DNA from: Pseudomonas parasichuanensis
GTDB taxonomy: Bacteria > Pseudomonadota > Gammaproteobacteria > Pseudomonadales > Pseudomonadaceae
Assembly: GCF_021601385.1 (NCBI RefSeq)
Contig: NZ_BQHO01000011.1
Span: forward strand, 1-64,000
DNA: 64,000 nucleotides
Direction: 5' to 3'
Position 1 is the stretch's first letter. The number at the start of each line of letters is the position of its first letter. Position numbers and translations under genes: made by a program. The notes under the pieces are model-generated. The model did not search any database. It was not told the DNA's origin and saw only the letters and a program-made list of their open reading frames with translations. Shown here in pieces: positions 56,842-64,000 of this stretch.

Positions 56842-58149
56842 TTGAACCAGAACTGGCACGCAACCCTGATACGCCACATGTTGCTGCTGATCACCGTCTG
56901 CCTGATCGGCGGGCTGGTCAGCGGTTTCTACGGCTGGAGCCTGGCCATCGGCCTGGCGTTCTACCTGGGCTGGACGCTCAAGCAGCTGCTGCGCCTGCAC
57001 GACTGGCTGCGCCACCACCAGCCCGATGAAGCACCGCCCGACGGCTATGGCCTGTGGGGCGAGGTGTTCGACAGCATCTATCACCTGCAGCGTCGCGACC
57101 AGCGCGTGCGAGGCCGCCTGCAGGCGGTGATCGACCGGGTGCAGGAGTCCACCGCCGCACTGCGTGACGCGGTGATCATGCTCGACAGCGAAGGCAACCT
57201 GGAATGGTGGAACCGCGCCGCCGAAACCCTGCTGGGCTTCAAGACCCCGCAGGACGGCGGCCAACCGGTAACCAACCTGGTGCGCCACCCGCGCTTCAAG
57301 GAGTACTTCGAAGCGGAAAACTACGCCGAGCCGCTCGAGATCCCCTCACCGATCAACGACCGCCTGCGCGTGCAGCTGCAACTCACCCGCTACGGCAACA
57401 ACGAGCACCTGATGCTGGTACGCGACGTGACTCGCATCCATCAGCTCGAACAGATGCGCAAGGACTTCGTCGCCAACGTCAGCCACGAACTGCGCACGCC
57501 GCTGACGGTGATCACCGGCTACCTGGAAACCCTGCTGGACAACGTCGAAGGCGTGAACCCGCGCTGGGGCCGAGCGTTGCAGCAGATGAGCGCACAAGGC
57601 TCACGCATGCAGACCCTGCTCAACGACCTGCTGCTGCTGGCCAAGCTCGAAGCCACCGATTACCCCTCGGACAACCAACCCGTGCTGGTCGATACCCTGC
57701 TCACTGCGATCAAGAACGATGCACAGGCGCTGTCCGGCCCGCGAAACCAGCGCATCACCCTGGAGGCCGCACCCGGCATACGCCTGAAGGGCAGCGAGTC
57801 TGAACTGCGCAGCGCGTTCTCCAACCTGGTGTTCAACGCGGTCAAGTACACCCAGGATGAGGGCAATATCCGCATTCGCTGGTGGGCCGACGACCAGGGC
57901 GCGCACCTGTCGGTGCAGGACTCGGGCGTGGGTATCGAGGCCAAGCACCTGCCACGCCTGACCGAACGCTTCTACCGCGTCGACTCCAGCCGTGCCTCCA
58001 ACACCGGCGGGACCGGGCTGGGCCTGGCGATCGTCAAGCACGTGCTGATGCGCCATCGCGGGCGCCTGGACATCAGCAGCGTGCCGGGGCATGGCAGCAC
58101 CTTCACCTGTCATTTTGCGCCGGCACAATTGGCCGTGAACAAGGGCTGA
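56842..58149 (+). CDS. phoR: Phosphate regulon sensor histidine kinase PhoR
   Basis: This 435-residue kinase has two close N-terminal membrane helices (about 10-50), a PAS domain (about 95-195), a dimerisation domain with H215 (FVANVSHELRTPL), and the ATPase domain with NLVFNAVKYT, DSGVGIE and GGTGLGLAIVKH. It phosphorylates PhoB under phosphate limitation. The start is TTG 56842 with AAGGA nine bases upstream; an ATG twelve codons on would cut into the first helix. Confidence 0.95.
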   Translation: MNQNWHATLIRHMLLLITVCLIGGLVSGFYGWSLAIGLAFYLGWTLKQLLRLHDWLRHHQPDEAPPDGYGLWGEVFDSIYHLQRRDQRVRGRLQAVIDRVQESTAALRDAVIMLDSEGNLEWWNRAAETLLGFKTPQDGGQPVTNLVRHPRFKEYFEAENYAEPLEIPSPINDRLRVQLQLTRYGNNEHLMLVRDVTRIHQLEQMRKDFVANVSHELRTPLTVITGYLETLLDNVEGVNPRWGRALQQMSAQGSRMQTLLNDLLLLAKLEATDYPSDNQPVLVDTLLTAIKNDAQALSGPRNQRITLEAAPGIRLKGSESELRSAFSNLVFNAVKYTQDEGNIRIRWWADDQGAHLSVQDSGVGIEAKHLPRLTERFYRVDSSRASNTGGTGLGLAIVKHVLMRHRGRLDISSVPGHGSTFTCHFAPAQLAVNKG

Positions 58150-58151
58150 GA

Positions 58152-58278
58152 TTGCCGGGGGCTGCGTTGCAGCCCATTCCGGCCGGTCCGGCGCCCCGGC
58201 AAGGCCGCTCCTACAGTGGATCGAGCGCTCCGGTAGGAGCGGCCTTGTGCCGCGAATGGGACGCATAGCGTCCCCACG
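58152..58278. repeat. GCGGC-stem REP pair after phoR
   Basis: GGGCTGC/GCAGCC (about 58156-58172), an imperfect REP (about 58186-58214), an inverted REP (about 58230-58255) with tail TCCTAC, and GGGACGC/GCGTCCC (58258-58274). The first REP is mutated (CGCCCCGGCAAGGCCGC). Confidence 0.75.
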
Positions 58279-58329
58279 GCACCCCCTCCCCTTTGCTTTT
58301 ACGGCCTCAGCCGCTACATTGGATCCCCT

Positions 58330-58356
58330 GTGCCAGCAAACGCTGGCACTTTTTTT
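58330..58356 (+). terminator. Strong rho-independent terminator before the CorC/HlyC gene
   Basis: GTGCCAGC (58330-58337) pairs with GCTGGCAC (58342-58349) around AAAC and is followed by TTTTTTT. It lies 180 bases after phoR and 38 bases before the next gene. The sequence between the REP block and this terminator has no open frame. Confidence 0.85.
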
Positions 58357-58393
58357 CTTACTTTTCAGCAGACGGACCCCGTAAAACTCCATC

Positions 58394-59734
58394 ATGGACC
58401 CTTCCCCTGGTATCAGCCTCACCTCGTTGTTCGCCGATTTCGGCATGATTCTCTTTGCCTTGTTCCTGGTGCTGCTCAACGGCTTCTTCGTTGCCGCCGA
58501 GTTCGCCATGGTCAAGCTGCGCGCCACCCGCGTCGAGTCCATCGCCGAGCTGCATGGCTGGCGCGGCAGCATCCTGCGCAAGGTACATAACCAGCTCGAT
58601 GCCTACCTCTCGGCCTGCCAGTTGGGTATCACGCTGGCCTCGCTGGGCCTGGGCTGGGTCGGCGAGCCGGCGTTCGCCCACCTGCTCGAACCTTTGCTGG
58701 CCTACTTCGGCGTCGACTCCCCCGAGCTGATCAAGGGCATCTCGTTCTTCGTCGCGTTCTTCGTCATCTCCTACCTGCACATCGTGGTCGGCGAGCTGGC
58801 GCCCAAGTCCTGGGCGATCCGCAAACCCGAGCTGCTGTCGCTGTGGACGGCAGTGCCGCTGTACCTGTTCTACTGGGCGATGTACCCGGCCATCTACCTG
58901 CTCAACGCCAGCGCCAACACCATCCTGCGCATCGCCGGGCAAGGTGAGCCCGGCCCGCACCACGAACACCACTACAGCCGCGAAGAGCTCAAGCTGATCC
59001 TGCACTCCAGCCGCGGCCAGGACCCGAGCGACCAGGGCATGCGCGTGCTGGCCTCGGCGGTGGAGATGGGCGAGCTGGAAGTGGTCGACTGGGCCAACTC
59101 GCGCGAGGACATGGTCAGTATCGACGCCCATGCCCCGCTCAAGGACATCCTCGCGCTGCTGCGCCGGCACAAGTTCAGCCGTTACCCGGTGTACGACGCC
59201 GAGCGTGAAGAGTTCACCGGCCTGTTGCACATCAAGGACCTGCTGCTGGAACTGGCCGAACTGGACCACCTGCCGCAGACCATCGACCTTGAAGACCTGG
59301 CCCGGCCGCTGGAGCGGGTGTCCCGGCACATGCCGCTGTCCCAGCTGCTGGAGCAGTTCCGCAAGGGCGGCGCGCATTTCGTGCTGGTCGAAGAAGCCGA
59401 CGGCAAGGTGATCGGCTACCTGACCATGGAAGACGTGCTCGAAGTGCTGGTGGGCGACATCCAGGACGAGCACCGCAAGACCGAACGCGGCATCCTCGCC
59501 TACCAGCCCGGCAAGCTGCTGGTACGGGGCGATACGCCGCTGTTCAAGGTGGAGCGCCTGCTGGGTATCGACCTCGATCACATCGAGGCGGAAACCCTCG
59601 CCGGGCTGATCTACGAGACGCTCAAGCGCGTGCCCGAGGAAGAGGAAGTGCTGGAGGTCGAAGGCCTGCGCATCATCATCAAGAAGATGAAAGGGCCGAA
59701 GATCGTATTGGCCAAGGTGCTCAAGCTGGATTGA
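58394..59734 (+). CDS. CorC/HlyC family membrane protein (DUF21 plus CBS domains)
   Basis: This 446-residue protein has an N-terminal CNNM/DUF21 domain with about four hydrophobic segments (about 15-190; NGFFVAAEFAMVKLRATRVE, LGLGWVGEPAF). Paired CBS domains (about 215-340) and a C-terminal CorC_HlyC domain (about 355-440) follow. Family members are linked to Mg2+ or Co2+ efflux; haemolysin activity should not be assumed. The ribosome site is weak, but the ATG matches the family N-terminus. Confidence 0.92.
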   Translation: MDPSPGISLTSLFADFGMILFALFLVLLNGFFVAAEFAMVKLRATRVESIAELHGWRGSILRKVHNQLDAYLSACQLGITLASLGLGWVGEPAFAHLLEPLLAYFGVDSPELIKGISFFVAFFVISYLHIVVGELAPKSWAIRKPELLSLWTAVPLYLFYWAMYPAIYLLNASANTILRIAGQGEPGPHHEHHYSREELKLILHSSRGQDPSDQGMRVLASAVEMGELEVVDWANSREDMVSIDAHAPLKDILALLRRHKFSRYPVYDAEREEFTGLLHIKDLLLELAELDHLPQTIDLEDLARPLERVSRHMPLSQLLEQFRKGGAHFVLVEEADGKVIGYLTMEDVLEVLVGDIQDEHRKTERGILAYQPGKLLVRGDTPLFKVERLLGIDLDHIEAETLAGLIYETLKRVPEEEEVLEVEGLRIIIKKMKGPKIVLAKVLKLD

Positions 59735-59744
59735 GCCCATGGGG

Positions 59745-59911
59745 CCGCTGCCTTGTTGTAGGAGCGGCCTTGTGCCGCGAAAGGGCCGCATAGCGGCCCC
59801 AGGATTTCGGTGTGAAAGCAGAAATCGCTAGGGCTGCCATGCAGCCCTTTCGCGGCACAAGGCCGCTCCTACAGAGAGTGTGCAAACCTCTAGGGTGTGG
59901 GCCGCAAAGCG
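59745..59911. repeat. GCGGC-stem REP pair, tails outward, with terminator hairpins
   Basis: REP units lie at about 59757-59780 and 59849-59874, with the TCCTACA tails facing outward. GGGCCGC/GCGGCCC hairpins at 59783-59799 and about 59900-59914, and GGGCTGCCATGCAGCCC (59831-59847), provide termination for the convergent genes. Confidence 0.8.
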
Positions 59912-59923
59912 GCCCCAGCAATG

Positions 59924-60823
59924 TCAGGGGTTCCCCGCCGTGAAGTCCGGCATCCCGCCAATCGGCCGGTCGAACTGATAGGGGATCGACTCCAGCGCCA
60001 GCCCCACGTTGCGCTGCACCACGAAGTGCAGGTGCGGCCCACTGCTGTTGCCCGTGCTGCCTGATTTGGCCAGCGCCTGCCCCACCACCACCTGCTGCCC
60101 CTCTGCCACCACCACCGAGCCGCGCATCAGGTGCAGGTAGACGCCCATGGTGCCGTCCGGGTGCAGGATGCGCACGAAATTGCCCGCCGGGTTGGTACCG
60201 CGCCCGGTCTGGCTGTTCTCGACCCTGACCACCACCCCGCCCCTGGCCGCGATGATCGGCGTGCCCTCGGGCATGGCGATGTCGATGGCGTAGCGCCCCT
60301 TCGGGCCAAAGTGGCTGAAACGGCCGTTGGGCCCCTGGCTGATGCGAAACGGCCCGCCCTTCCACGGGAAGGGGTAACGATAACCCTGGGAACGCTGGAC
60401 CGGGTCGCCCATGGCGTATTCGAACTTGCTGACGTATTTCAGCGGCCCACTCGGCGCGGCCAGTATCACGCTCAGTACCTGGCTTGAACGCGCGGGCACC
60501 ACACGCCTGACCAGGCGCGGCGCATTGCCGCCGAAGGCATTGACCAGGCCGTTCAGGCGTAGCTCGACTTCCATGGGCACATGCAGCTCGTTACGTGCAA
60601 CGAAGCGCACACCACCACGGAATGCCTCGGTCTGCAGGCGCACCTGGCCGTCGAGGCGCTCGACCATCGGCTCGTGGACGATCAACGGTTTTGCCCCAGG
60701 GCTGGGGTAGTCGGAATAGGAAACCACACCATAATCGTCGGTGGTTTTATACACGGTCATGCCCAGGCTCGACGCCGAGGCCGTGAGCAAGGCACAGAAC
60801 AGCAGCAGGCGGGCGGGCGGCAT
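59924..60823 (-). CDS. M23 family metallopeptidase (LytM type), secreted
   Basis: This 299-residue protein has a signal peptide (about 1-20), a domain starting MTVYKTTDDYGVVSYSDYPS, then a C-terminal M23 domain (about 165-290). The domain shows YAIDIAMPEGTPIIAARGG, HPDGTMGVYLHL and GPHLHFVVQ, so the zinc and catalytic His residues are present. It should cleave or bind peptidoglycan in the periplasm. No clear ribosome site precedes ATG 60823. Confidence 0.88.
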   Translation of the reverse strand: MPPARLLLFCALLTASASSLGMTVYKTTDDYGVVSYSDYPSPGAKPLIVHEPMVERLDGQVRLQTEAFRGGVRFVARNELHVPMEVELRLNGLVNAFGGNAPRLVRRVVPARSSQVLSVILAAPSGPLKYVSKFEYAMGDPVQRSQGYRYPFPWKGGPFRISQGPNGRFSHFGPKGRYAIDIAMPEGTPIIAARGGVVVRVENSQTGRGTNPAGNFVRILHPDGTMGVYLHLMRGSVVVAEGQQVVVGQALAKSGSTGNSSGPHLHFVVQRNVGLALESIPYQFDRPIGGMPDFTAGNP

Positions 60824-60918
60824 GATAGTGGCTTTTTGACAGTTGAGTTCTGTCGAAGCCTAGCAGCAGATACAAAGACAATCTGTTACAGCTGGTCGGA
60901 TGTTATGGGATCACACCG

Positions 60919-61041
60919 TCCTGTAGGAGCGGCCTTGTGCCGCGAAAGGGCTGCGCAGCAGCCCCAGGATTTAAACGGCGACGCATGGATTGTTGGGCCG
61001 CTATGCGGCCCATTCGCGGCACAAGGCCGCTCCTACAAAGG
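60919..61041. repeat. GCGGC-stem REP pair upstream of the M23 gene
   Basis: Units lie at about 60921-60946 and 61012-61036 with TCCTACA tails outward. The hairpins GGGCTGC/GCAGCCC (60948-60964) and GGGCCGC/GCGGCCC (60989-61005) lie between them. Confidence 0.8.
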
Positions 61042-61043
61042 CC

Positions 61044-61062
61044 AGGCCTAGGGCCTAGGCCT
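61044..61062 (-). terminator. AGGCCTAG palindrome at the end of the response-regulator gene
   Basis: AGGCCTAG-GGC-CTAGGCCT is a perfect palindrome that touches the stop codon of the minus-strand gene. It may be a terminator stem, but no T-run follows. Confidence 0.4.
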
Positions 61063-61967
61063 CAGGCGCCGGGCGTGAAGTGCTTCTGCGCGGTACCACG
61101 GGCAATCAGCCGCGACAGGTAGTCGAGCTTCTGCGCATCCTGGTCGACGAACTTGAAGGTCAGTTGCAACCAGTCGCTTTCAGGCTTGGGCTCCAGCGCC
61201 GCAACCGCGTGCAGGTAGCCGTTCAGGCGCGCCACTTCGGCGTTATCGCCTTGCTCAAGGTCGAGTACCGCGCCCTCTAGCACCTGCGGCAAGTTGGCGC
61301 TGCGGCGCACTACCAGCAATGCCTCCTTCAGGCTCAAGGCCTTGATCACGCAGGGCTGTGGGCCGCTGGCCAGGCGCAGCTGGCCCTGCCCACGGCCGGT
61401 CGGAGCAGCGCCGGCAGCCTTCGGCGCAGGAGCGTTGATCAGCGGCTTGGCAGCAGTGGCCGCTGGCGCGGCAGCGGCGGCAACCTTGGCAGCCTCCGGG
61501 CGGCCACCGGTCAGGGCGCTGAGCGAATCGTTGGCAAAGGCCGAGTTGACCCGCGCCGGGCCACCCGCCATCAGGCTGTCGAGCTTGCCGATCTTGGTCA
61601 GCGATTTCTTCACCTTGGTCAGCAGTTGTTCGTTGGTGAACGGCTTGCCGACAAAATCGGAGACGCCGGCCTGGATGGCCTGGATCACGTTCTCCTTGTC
61701 ACCACGGCTGGTCACCATGATGAACTGCATGGCCTTCATTTCTTCCTGCTGGCGGCACCAGGTCAGCAGTTCGAGGCCGGACATCTCCGGCATCTCCCAG
61801 TCGCACAGGACCAGGTCGAAACGCTCCTTGCTCAGCATGGCCATGGCTTTGCGGCCGTTGACCGCATCTTCGATCACCATGCCCGGAAAGGCATTGCGCA
61901 GGCACTTCTTTACCAGGTCGCGGATGAACGGGGCATCGTCCACGACCAGCACATTGACTTTACTCAT
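61062..61967 (-). CDS. Response regulator with PilZ-like C-terminal domain
   Basis: This 301-residue protein has a receiver domain (about 4-125; D10, D11, phosphoacceptor D56, K near 106), an Ala/Pro-rich linker (about 165-210) and a C-terminal PilZ-like domain (about 212-298). The RxxxR and D/N-x-S-x-x-G motifs needed for cyclic-di-GMP binding are not seen; the second site reads ALSLKEA. It may act through protein contacts. ATG 61967 has AGGAG six bases upstream. The cognate kinase is not nearby. Confidence 0.8.
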   Translation of the reverse strand: MSKVNVLVVDDAPFIRDLVKKCLRNAFPGMVIEDAVNGRKAMAMLSKERFDLVLCDWEMPEMSGLELLTWCRQQEEMKAMQFIMVTSRGDKENVIQAIQAGVSDFVGKPFTNEQLLTKVKKSLTKIGKLDSLMAGGPARVNSAFANDSLSALTGGRPEAAKVAAAAAPAATAAKPLINAPAPKAAGAAPTGRGQGQLRLASGPQPCVIKALSLKEALLVVRRSANLPQVLEGAVLDLEQGDNAEVARLNGYLHAVAALEPKPESDWLQLTFKFVDQDAQKLDYLSRLIARGTAQKHFTPGA

Positions 61968-62092
61968 CGATACTCCTCTTGAATCCCGACTAGCATACTG
62001 CCGACTGATGGCCATTTGCCAAAATACGGGTCACGCCGGGACTTCTCTTCACGTTCGCGGCTGCCTGCAGGGTGCTCGACCGCAAACGAAAA

Positions 62093-62112
62093 CGCCCGGC
62101 GGGTGCCGGGCG
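62093..62112 (-). terminator. Terminator of phoU
   Basis: CGCCCGGC (62093-62100) pairs with GCCGGGCG (62105-62112). On the minus strand the stem is followed by TTTTCGTTT. It lies about 20 bases after the phoU stop and closes the pst-phoU operon. Confidence 0.8.
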
Positions 62113-62131
62113 CTGTTGCTCGGGAGCAATT

Positions 62132-62902
62132 CTATTTATCGTCAGGTTCAGCCGGAACATTAGCGATTTCGCCCTCTTCGAAGGCCTCGCCCTGTACTTC
62201 GGCCTTCATGCGCTTGAGGCCCATGTGGCGCACGTCGGTACCGCGTACCAGGTAGATCACCAGCTCCGAGATGTTGCGCGCGTGGTCGCCGATCCGCTCC
62301 AGCGAGCGCAGGGCCCAGATCACGCTGAGCACGCGGGTGATCGAACGCGGATCTTCCATCATGTAAGTGACCAGTTCGCGCAACGCGGTCTTGTACTCGC
62401 GGTCGATGGTCTTGTCGTACTGGGCCACCGAAAGCGCCAGGTCAGCGTCGAAACGGGCGAAGGCATCCAGTGCGTCGCGCACCATGTTGCGCACCTGGTC
62501 GCCAATGTGGCGCACCTCGACATAACCCCGTGGCGACACCCCTTCCTCGCACAGCTGGATGGCGCGCCGGGCGATCTTGGTCGACTCGTCACCGATACGT
62601 TCCAGGTCGATCACCGACTTGGAGATGCTGATGATCAGGCGCAGGTCGGAGGCCGCCGGCTGGCGGCGGGCGAGGATGCGCACGCATTCCTCGTCGATGT
62701 TGCGCTCCATCTGGTTGATCTGTTCGTCGACTTCACGCACTTGCTGGGCCAGGCCCGAGTCGGCCTCGATCAGCGCGGTAACGGCGTCGTTGACCTGCTT
62801 CTCGACCAGCCCGCCCATGGCCAGGAGGTGGCTGCGCACCTCTTCGAGCTCGGCGTTGAACTGCTGGGAGATGTGGTGGGTAAGGCTTTCTTTGTTGATC
62901 AT
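62132..62902 (-). CDS. phoU: Phosphate signalling protein PhoU
   Basis: This 256-residue protein has the two three-helix PhoU repeats. It contains IDLERIGDESTKIAR in the first and LRSLERIGDHARNISELVIY in the second, each with the metal-binding E/DxxxD pattern. It links the Pst transporter to PhoR and keeps the Pho regulon off in high phosphate. ATG 62902 has GGAG seven bases upstream; the frame to 63214 crosses a REP pair and is discarded. It lies downstream of pstB. Confidence 0.96.
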   Translation of the reverse strand: MINKESLTHHISQQFNAELEEVRSHLLAMGGLVEKQVNDAVTALIEADSGLAQQVREVDEQINQMERNIDEECVRILARRQPAASDLRLIISISKSVIDLERIGDESTKIARRAIQLCEEGVSPRGYVEVRHIGDQVRNMVRDALDAFARFDADLALSVAQYDKTIDREYKTALRELVTYMMEDPRSITRVLSVIWALRSLERIGDHARNISELVIYLVRGTDVRHMGLKRMKAEVQGEAFEEGEIANVPAEPDDK

Positions 62903-62915
62903 CGTTTCGCTCCGC

Positions 62916-62939
62916 GAAGCAGCTGCACGCTTCAAGTAG
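62916..62939. repeat. AGCTGCA-type repeat before phoU
   Basis: GAAGCAGCTGCACGCTTCAAG is a short imperfect inverted repeat (GAAGC...GCTTC). It resembles the tracts between phoB and phoR and upstream of pstB. Confidence 0.5.
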
Positions 62940-62973
62940 TTCGTATCGTTCCCTGGCTTACTGGCATTACCGG

Positions 62974-63063
62974 GCCTGTGGGAGCGGGCTTGCCCGCGAA
63001 TCAGGCGCCGCAGTGGATGGCACCGGCTTCGCCGGTGTTCGCGGGCAAGCCCGCTCCCACAGG
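62974..63063. repeat. REP pair between pstB and phoU, GCGGGC-stem type
   Basis: Units at 62974-63001 and 63036-63063 have the TCCCACA tails outward, with ACCGGCTTCGCCGGT between them. The pair lies inside the pst-phoU operon and could reduce or stabilise downstream expression. Confidence 0.8.
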
Positions 63064-63089
63064 GGCACTTGCACCCACGCAGCCAGCTG

Positions 63090-63923
63090 CTAGCCGTAAC
63101 GACCGGTGATGTAGTCTTCGGTCTGCTTTTTCGCCGGGTTGGTGAACAGGGTGTCGGTATCACCGAATTCGACCAGTTTGCCCATGTACATGAACGCGGT
63201 GTAGTCCGAAACACGGGCCGCCTGCTGCATGTTGTGGGTAACGATGACGATGGTGTACTTGGATTTCAGTTCGTAGATCAGCTCTTCGACCTTCAGCGTC
63301 GAGATCGGGTCCAGCGCCGAGCACGGCTCGTCGAGCAGCAACACTTCCGGCTCGACGGCGATGGTGCGAGCGATCACCAGACGCTGCTGCTGGCCACCGG
63401 ACAGGCCCAGCGCCGATTCGTGCAGGCGGTCTTTCACCTCATCCCACAGGGCCGCGCCCTTCAGCGCCCATTCGACGGCTTCGTCGAGGGTGCGCTTCTT
63501 GTTGATGCCCTGGATGCGCAGGCCGTAGACCACGTTCTCGTAGATGGTCTTGGGGAACGGGTTGGGCTTCTGGAACACCATGCCCACGCGGCGACGCAGC
63601 TCGGCCACGTCCTCGCCCTTGCGGTAGATGTTGTTGCCATACAGGTTGATGGCGCCGTCAACGCGGCAGCCGTCAACCAGGTCGTTCATGCGGTTGAAGG
63701 TGCGCAGCAGGGTCGACTTGCCGCAGCCGGACGGGCCGATGAAGGCGGTCACGCGCTGCTTGGGGATATTCATGCTGACGTCGAACAGCGCCTGCTTGTC
63801 GCCGTAGAACAGGGACAGACCGGGTACTTCGATGGCCACGGTCTCTTCAGCCAGGCGCAGGCTCTGCTTGTCGCGGCCCAGGGCCGACATGTCGATGCCG
63901 TGGGTATGAGCTTCGTGTTGCAT
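63090..63923 (-). CDS. pstB: Phosphate ABC transporter ATP-binding protein PstB
   Basis: This 277-residue ATPase powers phosphate uptake by PstSCAB. Walker A is GPSGCGKST at 63-71, the signature is LSGGQQQRL, Walker B is [13 protein letters not shown], and the switch His is in [12 protein letters not shown] lies seven bases before ATG 63923. It belongs with pstA and others beyond the right edge and with phoU downstream. Confidence 0.97.
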   Translation of the reverse strand: MQHEAHTHGIDMSALGRDKQSLRLAEETVAIEVPGLSLFYGDKQALFDVSMNIPKQRVTAFIGPSGCGKSTLLRTFNRMNDLVDGCRVDGAINLYGNNIYRKGEDVAELRRRVGMVFQKPNPFPKTIYENVVYGLRIQGINKKRTLDEAVEWALKGAALWDEVKDRLHESALGLSGGQQQRLVIARTIAVEPEVLLLDEPCSALDPISTLKVEELIYELKSKYTIVIVTHNMQQAARVSDYTAFMYMGKLVEFGDTDTLFTNPAKKQTEDYITGRYG

Positions 63924-63938
63924 GTTCTTACTCCATTT

Positions 63939-63973
63939 GAAGCTGCAAGCTTCAAGCTGCTAGCTGCAAGTTT
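63939..63973. repeat. AGCTGCAAG-type repeat upstream of pstB
   Basis: AAGCTGCAAGCTTCAAGC followed by TGCTAGCTGCAAG contains several overlapping AGCTGCAAG and AAGCTT units. It lies between pstB and the gene upstream of it, outside the window. Confidence 0.55.
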
Positions 63974-64000
63974 GGACAAAGCGGCAATCTGCTTGGAGCT

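Noticed and set aside
58394-59734. Haemolysin
   Set aside because: The domain layout is CNNM-CBS-CorC_HlyC, a metal-transport family; the haemolysin label is historical.

Overview
The window is chromosomal DNA of a fluorescent pseudomonad, most likely of the Pseudomonas putida group. The evidence is the GC-rich, densely packed gene content, recognisable Crc, AlgC, DadA/DadX, PauR-type, PhoB/PhoR and PstB proteins, and many short inverted-repeat REP elements of the P. putida type. From memory the gene order follows P. aeruginosa PA5296-PA5366 and P. putida KT2440 PP_5263-PP_5328 closely, so most of this is core genome. I could not run a database search, so names rest on reading the proteins.

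Layout. 0-7 kb: a GGDEF/EAL protein behind a perfect 7-1-7 Fur-type palindrome, Rep helicase, xanthine phosphoribosyltransferase, a CoA hydrolase/transferase and cytochrome c5. 7.5-20 kb: an amine and D-amino-acid block: PauR-like regulator, alanine racemase DadX, D-amino acid dehydrogenase DadA, divergent Lrp-type regulator, PauB-like oxidase, MocR regulator facing a DUF1127 gene, a phospholipase D-type lipoprotein, an MFS transporter and a PauC-like aldehyde dehydrogenase with a small cupin gene. 20-34 kb: rpmB-rpmG, a peptide-binding protein, radC, coaBC-dut-algC-argB, a three-lipoprotein CsgG-like operon, a zinc-ribbon protein, pyrE, crc, rph, yicC and gmk. 34.5-39.5 kb: a second polyamine block (amino-acid permease, PuuD-like hydrolase, PuuA-like ligase, LysR regulator) sitting between gmk and rpoZ. 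39.7-51 kb: rpoZ-spoT-ridA, exbB-exbD-tonB, oxyR-recG and a YbaK-HDOD fusion. 51-64 kb: an SCP2-like protein, HU, rubredoxin and its reductase, ubiC-ubiA, phoB-phoR, a CorC/HlyC-type membrane protein, an M23 peptidase, a response regulator with a degenerate PilZ-like tail, phoU and pstB.

How the genes work together. The two amine blocks hold a gamma-glutamylation route for polyamines: ligase, oxidase, aldehyde dehydrogenase, gamma-glutamyl hydrolase, permease and a PauR-type regulator. Crc, the global catabolite repressor, is also encoded here, and one leader carries a perfect AANAANAA motif beside its ribosome site. Phosphate control is represented by phoBR (with a Pho box) and the phoU/pstB end of the pst operon. 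Iron and redox are represented by the TonB energiser, OxyR, rubredoxin and the Fur-box-linked c-di-GMP gene.

I found no CRISPR array, insertion sequence, prophage, integrase, tRNA, rRNA or biosynthetic cluster. The best candidate for a poorly described system is the CsgG/DUF4810/DUF799-type lipoprotein trio at 28.3-30.0 kb. Other points of interest are an inverted repeat covering the oxyR start codon, oppositely oriented copies of one terminator around a tiny zinc-ribbon gene, and REP stem variants that differ by region.
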